A stretch of DNA of 64,000 nucleotides, taken from Arthrobacter sp. 24S4-2. GTDB lineage: Bacteria > Actinomycetota > Actinomycetes > Actinomycetales > Micrococcaceae. The notes below the pieces were generated by a model. That model was given only the letters and a program-made list of their open reading frames with translations. It was not told the DNA's origin and did no database searches. This document shows positions 7,909 through 16,296 of the stretch, piece after piece. Position 1 is the first letter of the stretch; each line of letters begins with the position of its first letter. Where the stretch lies: NCBI RefSeq assembly GCF_005280255.1, contig NZ_CP040018.1:3100001-3164000 (forward strand), given 5' to 3'. Both the position numbers and the translations under genes were made by a program.

Positions 7909-9595
7909 CTAGGAGCGTGGGGCGGTAGTGGTTTCCGTCATCCAGGGGTGGTCCTGTCTACTGACCGGTGACACGTTGCCATCTTGATGGCCGGGCAGCC
8001 GTGGCCGCCTTGGCCCGTGGGTTAGGCTCCGGCCGGCGCGTTGAGACCGGCTTTGGCTTTGAAAGTGAACAATTTCAGCAGGTTGTGACAGCCTGCCATC
8101 AGTTCCCACTCGTGTTTGGCCTGTTCGAGGCCGCGCAGGAGTACGTGTTTGCCCTGGCGGGTGTGGATTTGCCCGAAGACCGGTTCGATGATCGCCTTGC
8201 GCCGCGCGTAAACGGACCGGCCCTTCTTGGTTTTGAGTTTCCTCGCCATCCGTTCCCGGAGTGTGGCGGTGGCCGGGATCCTGCCCCGGGGCGTCTCGGG
8301 AACCTTTTCGCCGTGTTTGAGCCGGCCGGTCGCGATGAAGAACTCGGTCCCGCCGGCGGCCTCGATTTCCTTCACGTGTTCGAGGTTGGCTGCTGAACAA
8401 TATCCGGCATCAATGGTCCATTGGGCGGGCATCCGGCCCAGGGTTTCGGCGGTGCGTTCGGTCATCGGGACCAGTTGCTGCACGTCCACCGCGGTGTTGT
8501 TCAGATCGGTGGCGACGATGACCTGATGGTCCGCGTCGACCACGGCCTGGGCGTTGTAGCAATAGTGGTACGAGCCGTCTGCGGTCTTCATGATCCGGGA
8601 GTCGGGGTCCGTGAAATTGCGCTGGGCCCTCGGTCTGACCTCCGCTTTGGCCGCGGCTTCCTCGCCCTTGGCCGCAGCAGCCCCGTCGTCATCGCCGCGG
8701 TCCCGGGCTTTCTGCTCCGCCTCTTTGCGTGCTTTGGCTGCTGCGTCCTCTTCGAGCTGTTTGCGGGCCGCGGCCATCTTCGCCAGCCGCGATTGCCGGT
8801 CGGCCAGGTCCGGCGGGAGCTCATCGCCGCGCGTATCCGCCCCGAACCGGGCATCCTCCTCCCTGTCCACGGCCTCGGCGTCGGCGAGCATGTCCGAGAC
8901 CTCCGCGGCGAGGATCCTCTGTTTTTCGGTCAGCCGTCCGTAGCTCATCGCCTTTCGCCGGGACGCGTTGGCCCGGACCTTCGTCCCGTCCAGGGCAACC
9001 CGGCCCAACGAGACCATGCCCGCGGCCCGGCAGAGTTCCAGCGCCTGCAGGAACACGTTCCCCAACGCCGCGAGATGGCGTTTGCGGAACCGGCCGATGG
9101 ACCGGAAATCCGGTGCCTGCTGCCCGGCCAGCCAACGGAACGCGACCACGTCCACGCACGCCCGCTCCAACTCCCGGGAGGAACGCACCCCGACGCAGTA
9201 ACCGTAAAGCAGGACCCGGACCATCAACCGCGGATCATACGGCGGCTGGCCCTTCGTCTTCCCATACGAGCCGTAGAACCGGGACAGATCCAGCTCCCGG
9301 GACACCAGATCAGCGATGAACCGGGCCAGATGATTGCCCGGCAACCACTCATCCAGCGACGGCGGGACCAGCATCACCGCGTCCGGCTCAAAGGATTTGA
9401 ACCGCTTGTTCACACCAGCACCGGCCTCAACGATCCCGTCATCAAAACGCTCCACCCGCTCCACGAGAGCTTCATCAAAAAGGCCATCCTGGGAACCGGA
9501 ATTCATACTCCCGATTCTTCCAGCCACTCCTCCCGCACCCCGGCAATTCACACGGCGTTTTAAGAACCCGGCCGACTACTGACCCGCGCTCCTAG
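7909..9595. mobile_element. Complete IS1182-family insertion sequence with CTAG flanks
   Basis: Element 7913-9591 (1,679 bp) begins GAGCGTGGGGCGGTAGT and ends, read inward on the opposite strand, GAGCGCGGGTCAGTAGT: imperfect terminal inverted repeats with 3 mismatches in 17. Both ends abut CTAG (7909-7912 and 9592-9595), either a 4-bp target duplication or a palindromic target. It carries one intact transposase on the minus strand. It sits in the convergent gap between the S9 peptidase and def, so no gene is interrupted. Confidence 0.85.
8022..9506 (-). CDS. IS1182-family DDE transposase
   Basis: 494 aa from the ATG at 9506 (an in-frame codon at 9551 is less likely). The N-terminal region RFIADLVSRELDLSRFYGSY and PYDPRLMVRVLLYGYCVG are family signatures. 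RNase-H-fold motifs follow: VALDGTKVRANAS (first Asp), TIDAGYCS (second Asp) and IIEPVFGQIH (Glu). Between the first and second Asp lies a Lys/Glu/Ala-rich stretch likely to form a coiled coil. The ORF is uninterrupted, so the element may be active. Confidence 0.93.
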   Translation of the reverse strand: MNSGSQDGLFDEALVERVERFDDGIVEAGAGVNKRFKSFEPDAVMLVPPSLDEWLPGNHLARFIADLVSRELDLSRFYGSYGKTKGQPPYDPRLMVRVLLYGYCVGVRSSRELERACVDVVAFRWLAGQQAPDFRSIGRFRKRHLAALGNVFLQALELCRAAGMVSLGRVALDGTKVRANASRRKAMSYGRLTEKQRILAAEVSDMLADAEAVDREEDARFGADTRGDELPPDLADRQSRLAKMAAARKQLEEDAAAKARKEAEQKARDRGDDDGAAAAKGEEAAAKAEVRPRAQRNFTDPDSRIMKTADGSYHYCYNAQAVVDADHQVIVATDLNNTAVDVQQLVPMTERTAETLGRMPAQWTIDAGYCSAANLEHVKEIEAAGGTEFFIATGRLKHGEKVPETPRGRIPATATLRERMARKLKTKKGRSVYARRKAIIEPVFGQIHTRQGKHVLLRGLEQAKHEWELMAGCHNLLKLFTFKAKAGLNAPAGA

Positions 9596-9619
9596 CCGCT
9601 ACCGGACGCGCGGGCCGCG

Positions 9620-9661
9620 CTGCGAGCTAAACCGTGTCGTTGTACTGCGAGCTATTCCGTG
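9620..9661. repeat. Two 17-nt direct repeats across the def stop codon
   Basis: CTGCGAGCTAAACCGTG (9620-9636) and CTGCGAGCTATTCCGTG (9645-9661) differ at two positions and are 25 nt apart. The second copy contains the def stop codon (9652-9654). Confidence 0.75.
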
Positions 9662-10323
9662 GGGTGGTCCGGCAGGAAGCCCAGCTCCTGCCGGGCGAGC
9701 CCGATGTCCGGGTGCGCCCAGCGGGCAGCGTATTCCACGTTGTTGCTCAGGGAACGCAGCTCCGCCCGGTCTATGTAGAGGATGCCCTGCAGGTGGTCGG
9801 TCTCGTGCTGCACAATCCGCGCCTGCCATCCGGAGAAATCCTGCTGCCTTGCGACCCCGGCGGGGTCCGTGAAGTCGAGGCGGACTGTGTCCGGACGCGA
9901 CACCACGGCCTGCAGCCCCTGCAGGGAGAGGCAGCCTTCGTAGAACGCTGCCCTGCCGCTGCCCACCGCACGGTAGGTGGGGTTGATGACGGCGAAGAAC
10001 TCCAGCGGCGAGCGTGCGCGCACGGCGGACGTTTCGGCGTCGACGTCGTACTGGTCCTCAAGCACCGCGAGCTGCAAGGGGATACCCAGCTGCGGGGCCG
10101 CCAGGCCGACACCGGGCGCATCGTGCATGACCTCGCGCATCAGGGCGATCAGGTCCGCGAGCTCGGCGCTGTCCAGCTGGCCGTCGTACAGGGCTGCCTG
10201 CTGCCGCAGCACGGGATGACCGGCCTGGACAATCGGAGGAAGCGTACCGGCAGCCAGGATCTCCTGAACTGTTTCCCTGATCCGGGCTGTGCTGAACGGC
10301 GTGGGGTTCGCGACATGAAGCAT
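9652..10323 (-). CDS. def: Peptide deformylase
   Basis: 223 aa. All three deformylase motifs are present: GVGLAAPQLG (71-80), EGCLSL with metal ligand Cys131, and QHETDHLQG with His173, Glu174 and His177. The enzyme removes the formyl group from nascent N-terminal methionine in the cytosol and uses Fe2+ or another divalent metal. It lies 9 nt downstream of a lipoprotein gene on the same strand and is probably co-transcribed. It has a roughly 25-residue N-terminal extension before the core, common in actinobacteria. Confidence 0.95.
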   Translation of the reverse strand: MLHVANPTPFSTARIRETVQEILAAGTLPPIVQAGHPVLRQQAALYDGQLDSAELADLIALMREVMHDAPGVGLAAPQLGIPLQLAVLEDQYDVDAETSAVRARSPLEFFAVINPTYRAVGSGRAAFYEGCLSLQGLQAVVSRPDTVRLDFTDPAGVARQQDFSGWQARIVQHETDHLQGILYIDRAELRSLSNNVEYAARWAHPDIGLARQELGFLPDHPTE

Positions 10324-10332
10324 GGGAAAAGC

Positions 10333-11286
10333 CTAGTGCGCTCCGCAGGCCGCTGTGACGAAGCCGTAGATCTGCCCTTTCAACGCCGCTCCGGCGGCAA
10401 TCTTGAGCGTTCCCTTTTTCCCGCCGACGTCCACGAGCAGCGGCAGCAGGGTCCCCACCTTGTCCTCGGCGACAGCATGGGCATCGCAGCGCGCCGGGCG
10501 GATCCGCAGGCGGTACTCGGCCGCGGCGCCGCCGGCGACCACCACGACGCCGCGCGGCCACGGGGTTTCAGGCGGCTCGGCCAGCAGGGTGGTGCCCTCG
10601 ATCCGTTCGATGCTCAGCCGCTCGGGCGTCCCGGCAGCTGCTTCGCGCGGCGTCACCGTCAGACGCACGACGGCGGTCCGGGCGTCCGCTGCAATCTCCA
10701 GGCCCGGCGCCAGCCCGATGACGGCCACGCGCGCGGCAGCCTTCGCCAGGCACAGCTCTGCGTAGTTCCGGGCCAGCACGCCGAAGGGATCGGCGGCGGG
10801 TAGCCGCTGGTCGAGGGTTGCGGAACCCTGGCGGAACGAGACGTGCACCTCGGCCGCGGCCGTCGGCTCATCCGACGCACGGTCTGCCGACGCCTCCGCA
10901 GGTGCATGGCAGGAAGGATCCCGCAGCCGGGCGGGCAGGCTCTTCGTCTGGTTCGGCGGAATTTCGGTCCCGCCAGGTGCAGCCTGCCAGGCCGATCCCG
11001 GCGGAAACATGGGGCTCGCCAGTTCGGCAGCCAGCACGGTCACCGGTGCGGAGGTGGTGTTGCTGAGCTGGATCTCGATGATCTGTTTGCTGTAGTTGTC
11101 CCTGAACTGGTTGAGTTCGGCTGTGAGGGGGGAATCCGGTGTCGGACTGGCAGACGCGGTGGCTGTGGTCCCGGGCTGCTGTCCCGGAGCCGGCGTGCAG
11201 CCCTGCAAGGCTGTCGCGGCGAGCAGGACAGCCAGCACGACGGGCGCGGCACGGGTCCGCCGTGCTGGCAGCAGGTCACGGTTCAT
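10333..11286 (-). CDS. Putative secreted lipoprotein of unknown function
   Basis: 317 aa. The N-terminus has Arg residues, a hydrophobic stretch (VVLAVLLAATAL) and a lipobox LQGC around residue 29, followed by a Thr/Ser/Pro-rich linker. The rest is predicted beta-rich (TSAPVTVLAAEL..., RLTVTPRE...) and holds no motif I recognise. It is probably a lipid-anchored extracytoplasmic protein. The gene directly precedes def. A TAGACT box ends 6 nt before the ATG, suggesting a leaderless transcript divergent from the NTF2-like gene. Confidence 0.75.
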   Translation of the reverse strand: MNRDLLPARRTRAAPVVLAVLLAATALQGCTPAPGQQPGTTATASASPTPDSPLTAELNQFRDNYSKQIIEIQLSNTTSAPVTVLAAELASPMFPPGSAWQAAPGGTEIPPNQTKSLPARLRDPSCHAPAEASADRASDEPTAAAEVHVSFRQGSATLDQRLPAADPFGVLARNYAELCLAKAAARVAVIGLAPGLEIAADARTAVVRLTVTPREAAAGTPERLSIERIEGTTLLAEPPETPWPRGVVVVAGGAAAEYRLRIRPARCDAHAVAEDKVGTLLPLLVDVGGKKGTLKIAAGAALKGQIYGFVTAACGAH

Positions 11287-11292
11287 GCCAGC

Positions 11293-11338
11293 AGTCTAGA
11301 GCCCCGGCTCCGCGGCGTCGCCGGGCATGGGCTACCCT
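11293..11338. promoter_or_regulatory. Divergent leaderless-type -10 boxes
   Basis: TAGACT on the minus strand (11298-11293) ends 6 nt before the lipoprotein ATG (11286). TACCCT on the plus strand (11333-11338) ends 7 nt before ATG 11346. The intergenic gap is only 59 nt. Confidence 0.45.
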
Positions 11339-11345
11339 CGTTTCC

Positions 11346-11762
11346 ATGACTGAACAGACGGCGCTGGACTGCGTCCTTGGATTTGTGCGCGCGATTGAGG
11401 CCGGCGGCGGCGCCGCCGAGGTTGACGCTTTCCTGGCTGATGACTTCAAGCTGGTCGAGGCGCCGCACCTGCTGGCTCCGGAGGGGTCCACGCGCAGCCG
11501 GGACCAGGTGCTGGCTGGCGCCGATCAGAGCCGCACTGTAGTGGAGGGCCAGCGTTTTGACGTCCGGCGGACCACCTGCGAAGGTGGCCGCGTGGTGCTG
11601 GAAGTGGACTGGTCGGCCACGCTGCTGATGGACCTCCGGTACTGGGACGCCGGCGAGGTCATCCAGGCCCGGACAACATCCGTCTTCGAGGTCCGGGACG
11701 GCAGGATCGCCAGTCAGGACAGCTACGACTGCTATTTCACGAATGGCTCGCCCCCGGAATAG
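11346..11762 (+). CDS. SnoaL/NTF2-like fold protein
   Basis: 138 aa from the ATG at 11346. The pattern is that of the cone-shaped NTF2-like fold: helix (ALDCVLGFVRAIEAGG), ADDFKLVEAPHLLAP, then strands ending TTSVFEVRDGRIASQDSYDCYF. That ending is the common terminal strand pair of SnoaL-like ester cyclases, isomerases and binding domains. No catalytic residue can be assigned with confidence. A longer upstream frame exists, but the TACCCT box 7 nt before this ATG favours it. Confidence 0.75.
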   Translation: MTEQTALDCVLGFVRAIEAGGGAAEVDAFLADDFKLVEAPHLLAPEGSTRSRDQVLAGADQSRTVVEGQRFDVRRTTCEGGRVVLEVDWSATLLMDLRYWDAGEVIQARTTSVFEVRDGRIASQDSYDCYFTNGSPPE

Positions 11763-11789
11763 CCCGCTCTTATGGTGGTGCACCCTGGG

Positions 11790-12923
11790 CTAGTGCATGG
11801 TGAACCGTGCGGCCACGCGCGAACTGATTGCCGGCACGCCGGCCGTCCATCCGATGGCCCGGTTGCGGGCACGCCACAGCGGCGCGGGCAGCGGCCGCCC
11901 CAGAGCCATGTTGATTTCGGCTTGCCGGGCAGCCTTCGCGGCAGCCCGCAGGCGGTCATGTTGAAATTCCCTCAGCCCGCCGGCTGCCGGGATGTGCCTC
12001 AACGCACGCAGGATCAGGGGTGCCAGGGCCGCGGCATCGAGCCAGCCGAGGTTCATTCCCTGGCCGCCGATGGGGCTGATTTCATGGGCGGCGTCGCCGA
12101 TGAGCGCTGTGCGGCCATGAACTATCCGCTGCGCCAGGCGTGACCGTACACCGAAGCTGCTGAGCATCGAGTTGGTCCCCGCGTCGACGTCGATTCCCGT
12201 CCGGTCCCGCACGATTCCGGCCAGCAACCCGGCGGTTGGCTCGTCCGGCGCGGCCGGCATTCGGGCCACCCAGCGCCGCACTCCTTCCGGCAGTGGAAAG
12301 GACTCCACGATCCCGGCCCTTTCGAGGAAGAGGGCTGCATCCGGGCCGAAAGCCGTGCTGTCGGCGAAATCGCCCATCAGGTAGGTGTCGGGATATTCCT
12401 TCAGCCGGACGGGGATGCCGAGCAGCTGCCGGATGGTCGAGCGGACGCCGTCCGCTGCCACGGCGAGGGAGGCGTGGGTCCGTGATTCCCCGCCGGCGGT
12501 GGCCACGTCCACCGCCACGCTATCGCCGTCGTCGTGAAGCGCCGTCACGGCGGCCCCGCGGAGCAGTGCCGCGCCGTCCAGTTCCCGGACCCGACGCTCC
12601 AGAACGGCTTCGGTGCGTGCCTGCGGGATGGACAGCACAAACGGGTAGCGGACGGAGACACCGTCGAAGGACATCCCGGCCACTTCCACGCCGCCCGCGA
12701 TGGCAACGCCCCGGCGGATCTGCACTCCCTCCGGTACCAGGAGGGAGGCTACTCCGATGCTGTCCAGGGCTTCAAGGGACGGGGGATGGATGCCGATCGC
12801 GCGCGAGTGGCGGTTGGGCTCCGCGTTCCGCTCCAGGACTCGAACCGTCACGCCGTGTTGCAGCAGGACGGCGGCAAGGTAGAGTCCCACCGGCCCGCCG
12901 CCCACCACGACGACGTCAATCAC
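11790..12923 (-). CDS. FAD-dependent aromatic hydroxylase (PHBH/UbiH fold), last gene of the type III PKS operon
   Basis: 377 aa. Dinucleotide-binding GGGPVGLYLA lies at the N-terminus. The DG motif reads AADGVRSTIRQLLG, and the FAD-ribityl GD motif reads ALIGDAAHEISPIGGQGMNLG. Class A flavoprotein monooxygenases use NAD(P)H and O2 to hydroxylate phenolic rings. Its ATG overlaps the methyltransferase stop by 8 nt, so translation is coupled. By analogy with srsC of Streptomyces, it may hydroxylate a resorcinol made by the PKS; this is inference. Confidence 0.87.
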   Translation of the reverse strand: MIDVVVVGGGPVGLYLAAVLLQHGVTVRVLERNAEPNRHSRAIGIHPPSLEALDSIGVASLLVPEGVQIRRGVAIAGGVEVAGMSFDGVSVRYPFVLSIPQARTEAVLERRVRELDGAALLRGAAVTALHDDGDSVAVDVATAGGESRTHASLAVAADGVRSTIRQLLGIPVRLKEYPDTYLMGDFADSTAFGPDAALFLERAGIVESFPLPEGVRRWVARMPAAPDEPTAGLLAGIVRDRTGIDVDAGTNSMLSSFGVRSRLAQRIVHGRTALIGDAAHEISPIGGQGMNLGWLDAAALAPLILRALRHIPAAGGLREFQHDRLRAAAKAARQAEINMALGRPLPAPLWRARNRAIGWTAGVPAISSRVAARFTMH

Positions 12924-13629
12924 CGCCGGGGTTCCGGTTCAGTGTCAGGAGGTTGCGGAAGGGGGAGCGGCGGGCAACGGCCCAGCCCGGGGGAGTGGCG
13001 GCCCGGAGTTCGGCGGTGGTGTAGCTGCGGCGGATCGAAGTCAGTCCGTCTGCCCTGATGTAGGAACCGGGGAACGCCCACGAAGCCGCGTAGAACAGTG
13101 CATAGGCGGCCGGACTGCGGCGGATGTCGTTGTGGATGGCGGTACCGCTGCACAGCAGCGCCGATTCGGCGAGGAACTGCGGCAGGCCAGCCGCGTCCAG
13201 GTGGTGCAGTACATGGTTGGAAATCACGACGTCGAAGCGTAAGCCCTCGGCGGCCAGCTCTGCCGTCGATGCCTGCCGGAACGTCACGTCGCGGGTGTGC
13301 TTCCGGCGTCCCGCAAATTCGAAAGCACGGCGGTCGGGGTCGACGGCCGTAATCTCCAGCCTGAGGCGGTCGCGCTGTGCCCAGGCGGCGAGCAGAATGG
13401 CCACATCCCCGCCGCCGCAGCCGATGTCCAGCAGGGTTGTCACTGTGGTTGCCGACAGGACCGGCCGGAGGTGGGTCCGGTAGATTCCGCGCCACCCGGC
13501 GACTGCCCGGTTGACCACTGAAAACTGGGCGTAGGTGCGGTCCAGGCGTGCAGGATCACAGCCCGGAAGGTCCATTTCCTCCAGCGCGTGGGCATCGCGT
13601 TCGCGCAGGAATCCGGCGTTGGCTGTCAA
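12916..13629 (-). CDS. Class I SAM-dependent methyltransferase of the PKS operon
   Basis: 237 aa. SAM motif I is LLDIGCGGGDVAILLA (about 66-81). An acidic residue at the end of strand 2 follows (AVDPD), then FDVVISNHVLHHL. The C-terminal LYRA-type region YALFYAASWAFPGSYIRADG is hydrophobic, compatible with a lipidic substrate. Its start codon overlaps the PKS stop (4 nt) and its end overlaps the hydroxylase start. It probably methylates the PKS product. It is unlike the membrane-type methyltransferase reported for several bacterial alkylresorcinol clusters. Confidence 0.85.
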   Translation of the reverse strand: MTANAGFLRERDAHALEEMDLPGCDPARLDRTYAQFSVVNRAVAGWRGIYRTHLRPVLSATTVTTLLDIGCGGGDVAILLAAWAQRDRLRLEITAVDPDRRAFEFAGRRKHTRDVTFRQASTAELAAEGLRFDVVISNHVLHHLDAAGLPQFLAESALLCSGTAIHNDIRRSPAAYALFYAASWAFPGSYIRADGLTSIRRSYTTAELRAATPPGWAVARRSPFRNLLTLNRNPGGD

Positions 13630-14873
13630 ATGAATGACGGCTCGGTCCGCGGGGATTCCTCCCGGGCCGTTCCATCCGATTCTGCGGCGGATGCCTGGTC
13701 TGACTTGCCGGACTTGCGTGACTGGCCGGCGGGGCCGGCGAGGGGTGCGCGCACTTTGGTGAACATCGCGGTTTCCACCGTGAGTCCGGGGCCGAAGGCC
13801 ATGGAGCAGATGCGTTCGTCCCCGTCCTGCGGCGGGAGCTCCGCGATGTGCTTGAGGACAAAGAGCACCGTGGCGCTGCTCATGTTTCCGAAGTTACGGA
13901 GCGTTTCCCTGGCGGGCACCAATTGCTCGTCAGTGAGTTGGAGACGGGACTGGACCTTGTCCAGGATGCTCCGCCCGCCCGGGTGGATGGCCCAGTGTGT
14001 GATGTCCCGGTAGGGGAGTCCGTGCAGGGATTCCTCACGCGACAGCAACGGTTCCAGGGCGCCGATGATGTGGTCGTCAATGATGTGCGGAACGTAGTTG
14101 CCCAGGACCATTTCGAAGCCTTGGTCGCCGATATTCCATGCCATGGATTCCTCACCGACAGGCGTGAGCACGGTTTCGAAGTGGTCCAGCTGCAGCAGGG
14201 GAGTACCGTCCGGAATGTCCCGTGCCGAAATGACAGCCGCCGCGGCGCCGTCGGCAAACAGGGCCGAGCCCATGATGGTGTCGGGATCGTTGGACGTCCG
14301 GACGTGGAGGGAGCACAGCTCGGCACAGACCACCAGGACCACGGCGTCAGGATCCGCCTCGCAGAACGACTTGGCCGCACGCAGCGCCGGAAAGGCTGCG
14401 TAACAACCCATAAAGCCAAGGTGGTAGCGCTGCACAGCGGGATTCAGCCCGAGGGCACGGACGATCTTGTAGTCCGGGCCCGGGTTGAAGAATCCCGTGC
14501 AGGACACAGTCACCAGATGAGTTATGTCAAGTGAATCAATCCCGTCGCAGGCATTGACCGCGGCCCTGGCGGATTCCACGAAGAGCTTGGTGGCTTCGCG
14601 GCCGAAGATGTCGTTGCGGACTTTTGTGCTGGGGCTCAGCAGCAATCCGGTTCCCGGGTCAAAAAACTGTGGCTCGTCGGCACGACTGTCCTTGGTGAGC
14701 TCACTGACAGCCGTGTATCTGGTATCGATGGCCGCGGAATCAAAACACGTGTTTACCAGCCTGGAGCCCAGCCTTGTGAGCCCGGGCTGGGCGGCAAACA
14801 CATCACGGGCTTCAGACTGGATGAGCACGGTGGGCGGGACAGCAGTTTCCAGGGACCTCAGGTAGACCGTCAT
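13626..14873 (-). CDS. Type III polyketide synthase (chalcone/stilbene synthase family)
   Basis: 415 aa. The thiolase-fold catalytic triad is visible: Cys125 in VSCTGF, His297 in WAIHPGG, Asn330 in FGNMSSA. The GFMGCYAAFPAL segment (153-164) matches bacterial enzymes that accept long acyl-CoA starters. FGPGLTVET closes the fold. A Ser/Lys/Glu-rich tail of about 40 residues follows the core. It should condense acyl-CoA with malonyl-CoA to give a resorcinol, pyrone or phloroglucinol. It heads an overlapping operon with methyltransferase and FAD hydroxylase genes. Product class is inferred, not shown. Confidence 0.92.
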   Translation of the reverse strand: MTVYLRSLETAVPPTVLIQSEARDVFAAQPGLTRLGSRLVNTCFDSAAIDTRYTAVSELTKDSRADEPQFFDPGTGLLLSPSTKVRNDIFGREATKLFVESARAAVNACDGIDSLDITHLVTVSCTGFFNPGPDYKIVRALGLNPAVQRYHLGFMGCYAAFPALRAAKSFCEADPDAVVLVVCAELCSLHVRTSNDPDTIMGSALFADGAAAAVISARDIPDGTPLLQLDHFETVLTPVGEESMAWNIGDQGFEMVLGNYVPHIIDDHIIGALEPLLSREESLHGLPYRDITHWAIHPGGRSILDKVQSRLQLTDEQLVPARETLRNFGNMSSATVLFVLKHIAELPPQDGDERICSMAFGPGLTVETAMFTKVRAPLAGPAGQSRKSGKSDQASAAESDGTAREESPRTEPSFI

Positions 14874-14968
14874 GGTTCATTCTCAGCGAGCCTCGCCGTT
14901 AAGACAATGGCACCTACCAAACAGTAGGAAGACCCCTTCCGGGCAGGCCGTTAATTACGCCGATAATC

Positions 14969-14979
14969 TACATTATGTA
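14969..14979. promoter_or_regulatory. Palindromic site upstream of the PKS operon
   Basis: TACATTATGTA is a perfect 11-nt dyad, extended by TCTAC/GTAGA half-sites around it. It lies in an AT-rich patch about 100 nt upstream of the PKS start and 44 nt upstream of the recombinase start. It may be an operator or part of a promoter. Confidence 0.4.
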
Positions 14980-15022
14980 AAGTAGAAGTGATTCAATTGC
15001 AGAATGTGCGGATTAGGACCTG

Positions 15023-15958
15023 GTGATTCGCGCTTCCCCGTTTTGGGATATTTGGGATTGGACCGTCGGTGACGCTGATGAGTTCTTTGCCCATGAGCGC
15101 TCGATCCTGAAGCTGGCGTTCGCCACCATTCGTGCCTACCAAACTCATTTGAAGGTGTTCTGCGATTTCCTGACCGATCCTGTCTATGAGTGGGACCGGA
15201 TCTGCGTTCAGGGGTCCGGCCGCTCCCCCGCCCAAATCATCACCGAATTCAATCGGGCCCGCCACGCCCAGAACAACGAACAGGCACCCACTAAACGGCC
15301 CTTCACCCGGGCCGAGCTGCAGGGCTTCTTCGACCTGGCTGACCTCGAAGTTCAACGGGTCCTGGCCTCGGGGCGCAAGGGCGCGGTCGCCGCCTACCGA
15401 GACGCCACAGTGTTCAAAACGGCCTGCGCCTGAGGTCTGCGGGCCAACGAAGTCACGCACTTGCAGACGGTGGACTTTTCCCGAAATCGACGGGCGCCCC
15501 AATTCAGCGAGTTCGGCGTTCTGCAGGTCCGATACGGCAAGGCGCAGCGGGGCTCACCGCCGAAGAGACGCTCCGTGCTGACAGTCTTTGACTGGTCTCC
15601 CGATGTCTTGGACACCTGGATCCGGAGCGGACTGCCCTGGCTGGCCCCCGCCGTGTCGGAAATCTTCCCCACTGCCAACGGACTGCCGGTTCCCAAGTCC
15701 AACCTGCACCGCCGCTTCCGCGACTATATCGATGAACTCGGCTATCCGCCGGGCCTGGATATCCATTCCCCGCAGCGGTCCTACGTCACGCATCTCTTCG
15801 AACGCTTTGGCTTCGACCACACGTTCGTCCAGCGGCAGGTCGGCCACGAACACGCCTCGACCACGTCAGTTTCCAGCGATTATCAGACTAGTGAACTCAA
15901 CCGCGTGCTCGAAGACATGAGTGAGAAGGCGGTCAGGCCGAAGGAGGAAAGAGAATGA
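15023..15958 (+). pseudogene. Tyrosine recombinase, inactivated by an in-frame TGA
   Basis: One reading frame encodes an N-terminal SAM-like domain (FATIRAYQTHLKVFCDFL) and, after a TGA at 15431-15433, the catalytic domain beginning GLRANEVTHL with catalytic Arg I. The stop falls just before that Arg (KTACA-stop-GLRANE). The C-terminal region reads HSPQRSYVTHL, then VGHEHASTTSVSSDYQ. From memory, family members have HSLRRSY and a catalytic Tyr between STT and VSSD (about STTxIYTxVSSD). Here the HxxR box is altered and the Tyr segment seems deleted. The final TGA overlaps the next ATG, so it headed a coupled operon. Probably non-functional. Confidence 0.8.
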
Positions 15959-16296
15959 AACGGGACATCGAATACCGGTGGCGGGCCCGGGAACTCATGG
16001 CACGGAACGGCATGCGCAACACCCGCGAACTCGTCGAACCGCTACGGGAACGCGGTATCACCCTCTCCGAGTCGCAGATCTACCGCATGGTCAGCCAAAA
16101 CCCCGAACGGATCTCCTTTCAGCTCCTGGCCGCTCTCTGCGACATCTTCGGCGTCGAAGCGAACGAGCTGTTCACCTTCACGGCCGCCGATGCGAGGTCC
16201 AAACGCCAGAAGCAGGCCACCGCCTCCGGGGAAAACGTCGTCCGCTTCGCTGACGCCTACAAACCCGTCAGGGCGAGAATCCTTGACGACGACTAA
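15955..16296 (+). CDS. Small XRE-type helix-turn-helix protein
   Basis: 113 aa. A helix-turn-helix is visible at about 10-65: ARELMARNGMRNTRELVEPL, then LSESQIYRMVSQ (recognition helix), then ISFQLLAALCDIFGVEANELF. That pattern resembles the C-terminal part of XRE/Cro-type domains. A basic linker and a short tail follow. The ATG overlaps the recombinase stop (ATGA), and its own stop overlaps the start of the zinc-finger gene. The three genes form a module I recall from many actinobacterial genomes. Its target is unknown. Confidence 0.75.
   Translation: MKRDIEYRWRARELMARNGMRNTRELVEPLRERGITLSESQIYRMVSQNPERISFQLLAALCDIFGVEANELFTFTAADARSKRQKQATASGENVVRFADAYKPVRARILDDD

Noticed and set aside
8421..9563. 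Long plus-strand open frame (380 codons) across the IS
   Set aside because: It is the antisense shadow of the transposase; composition follows the GC-rich third positions of the real gene and no domain is recognisable.
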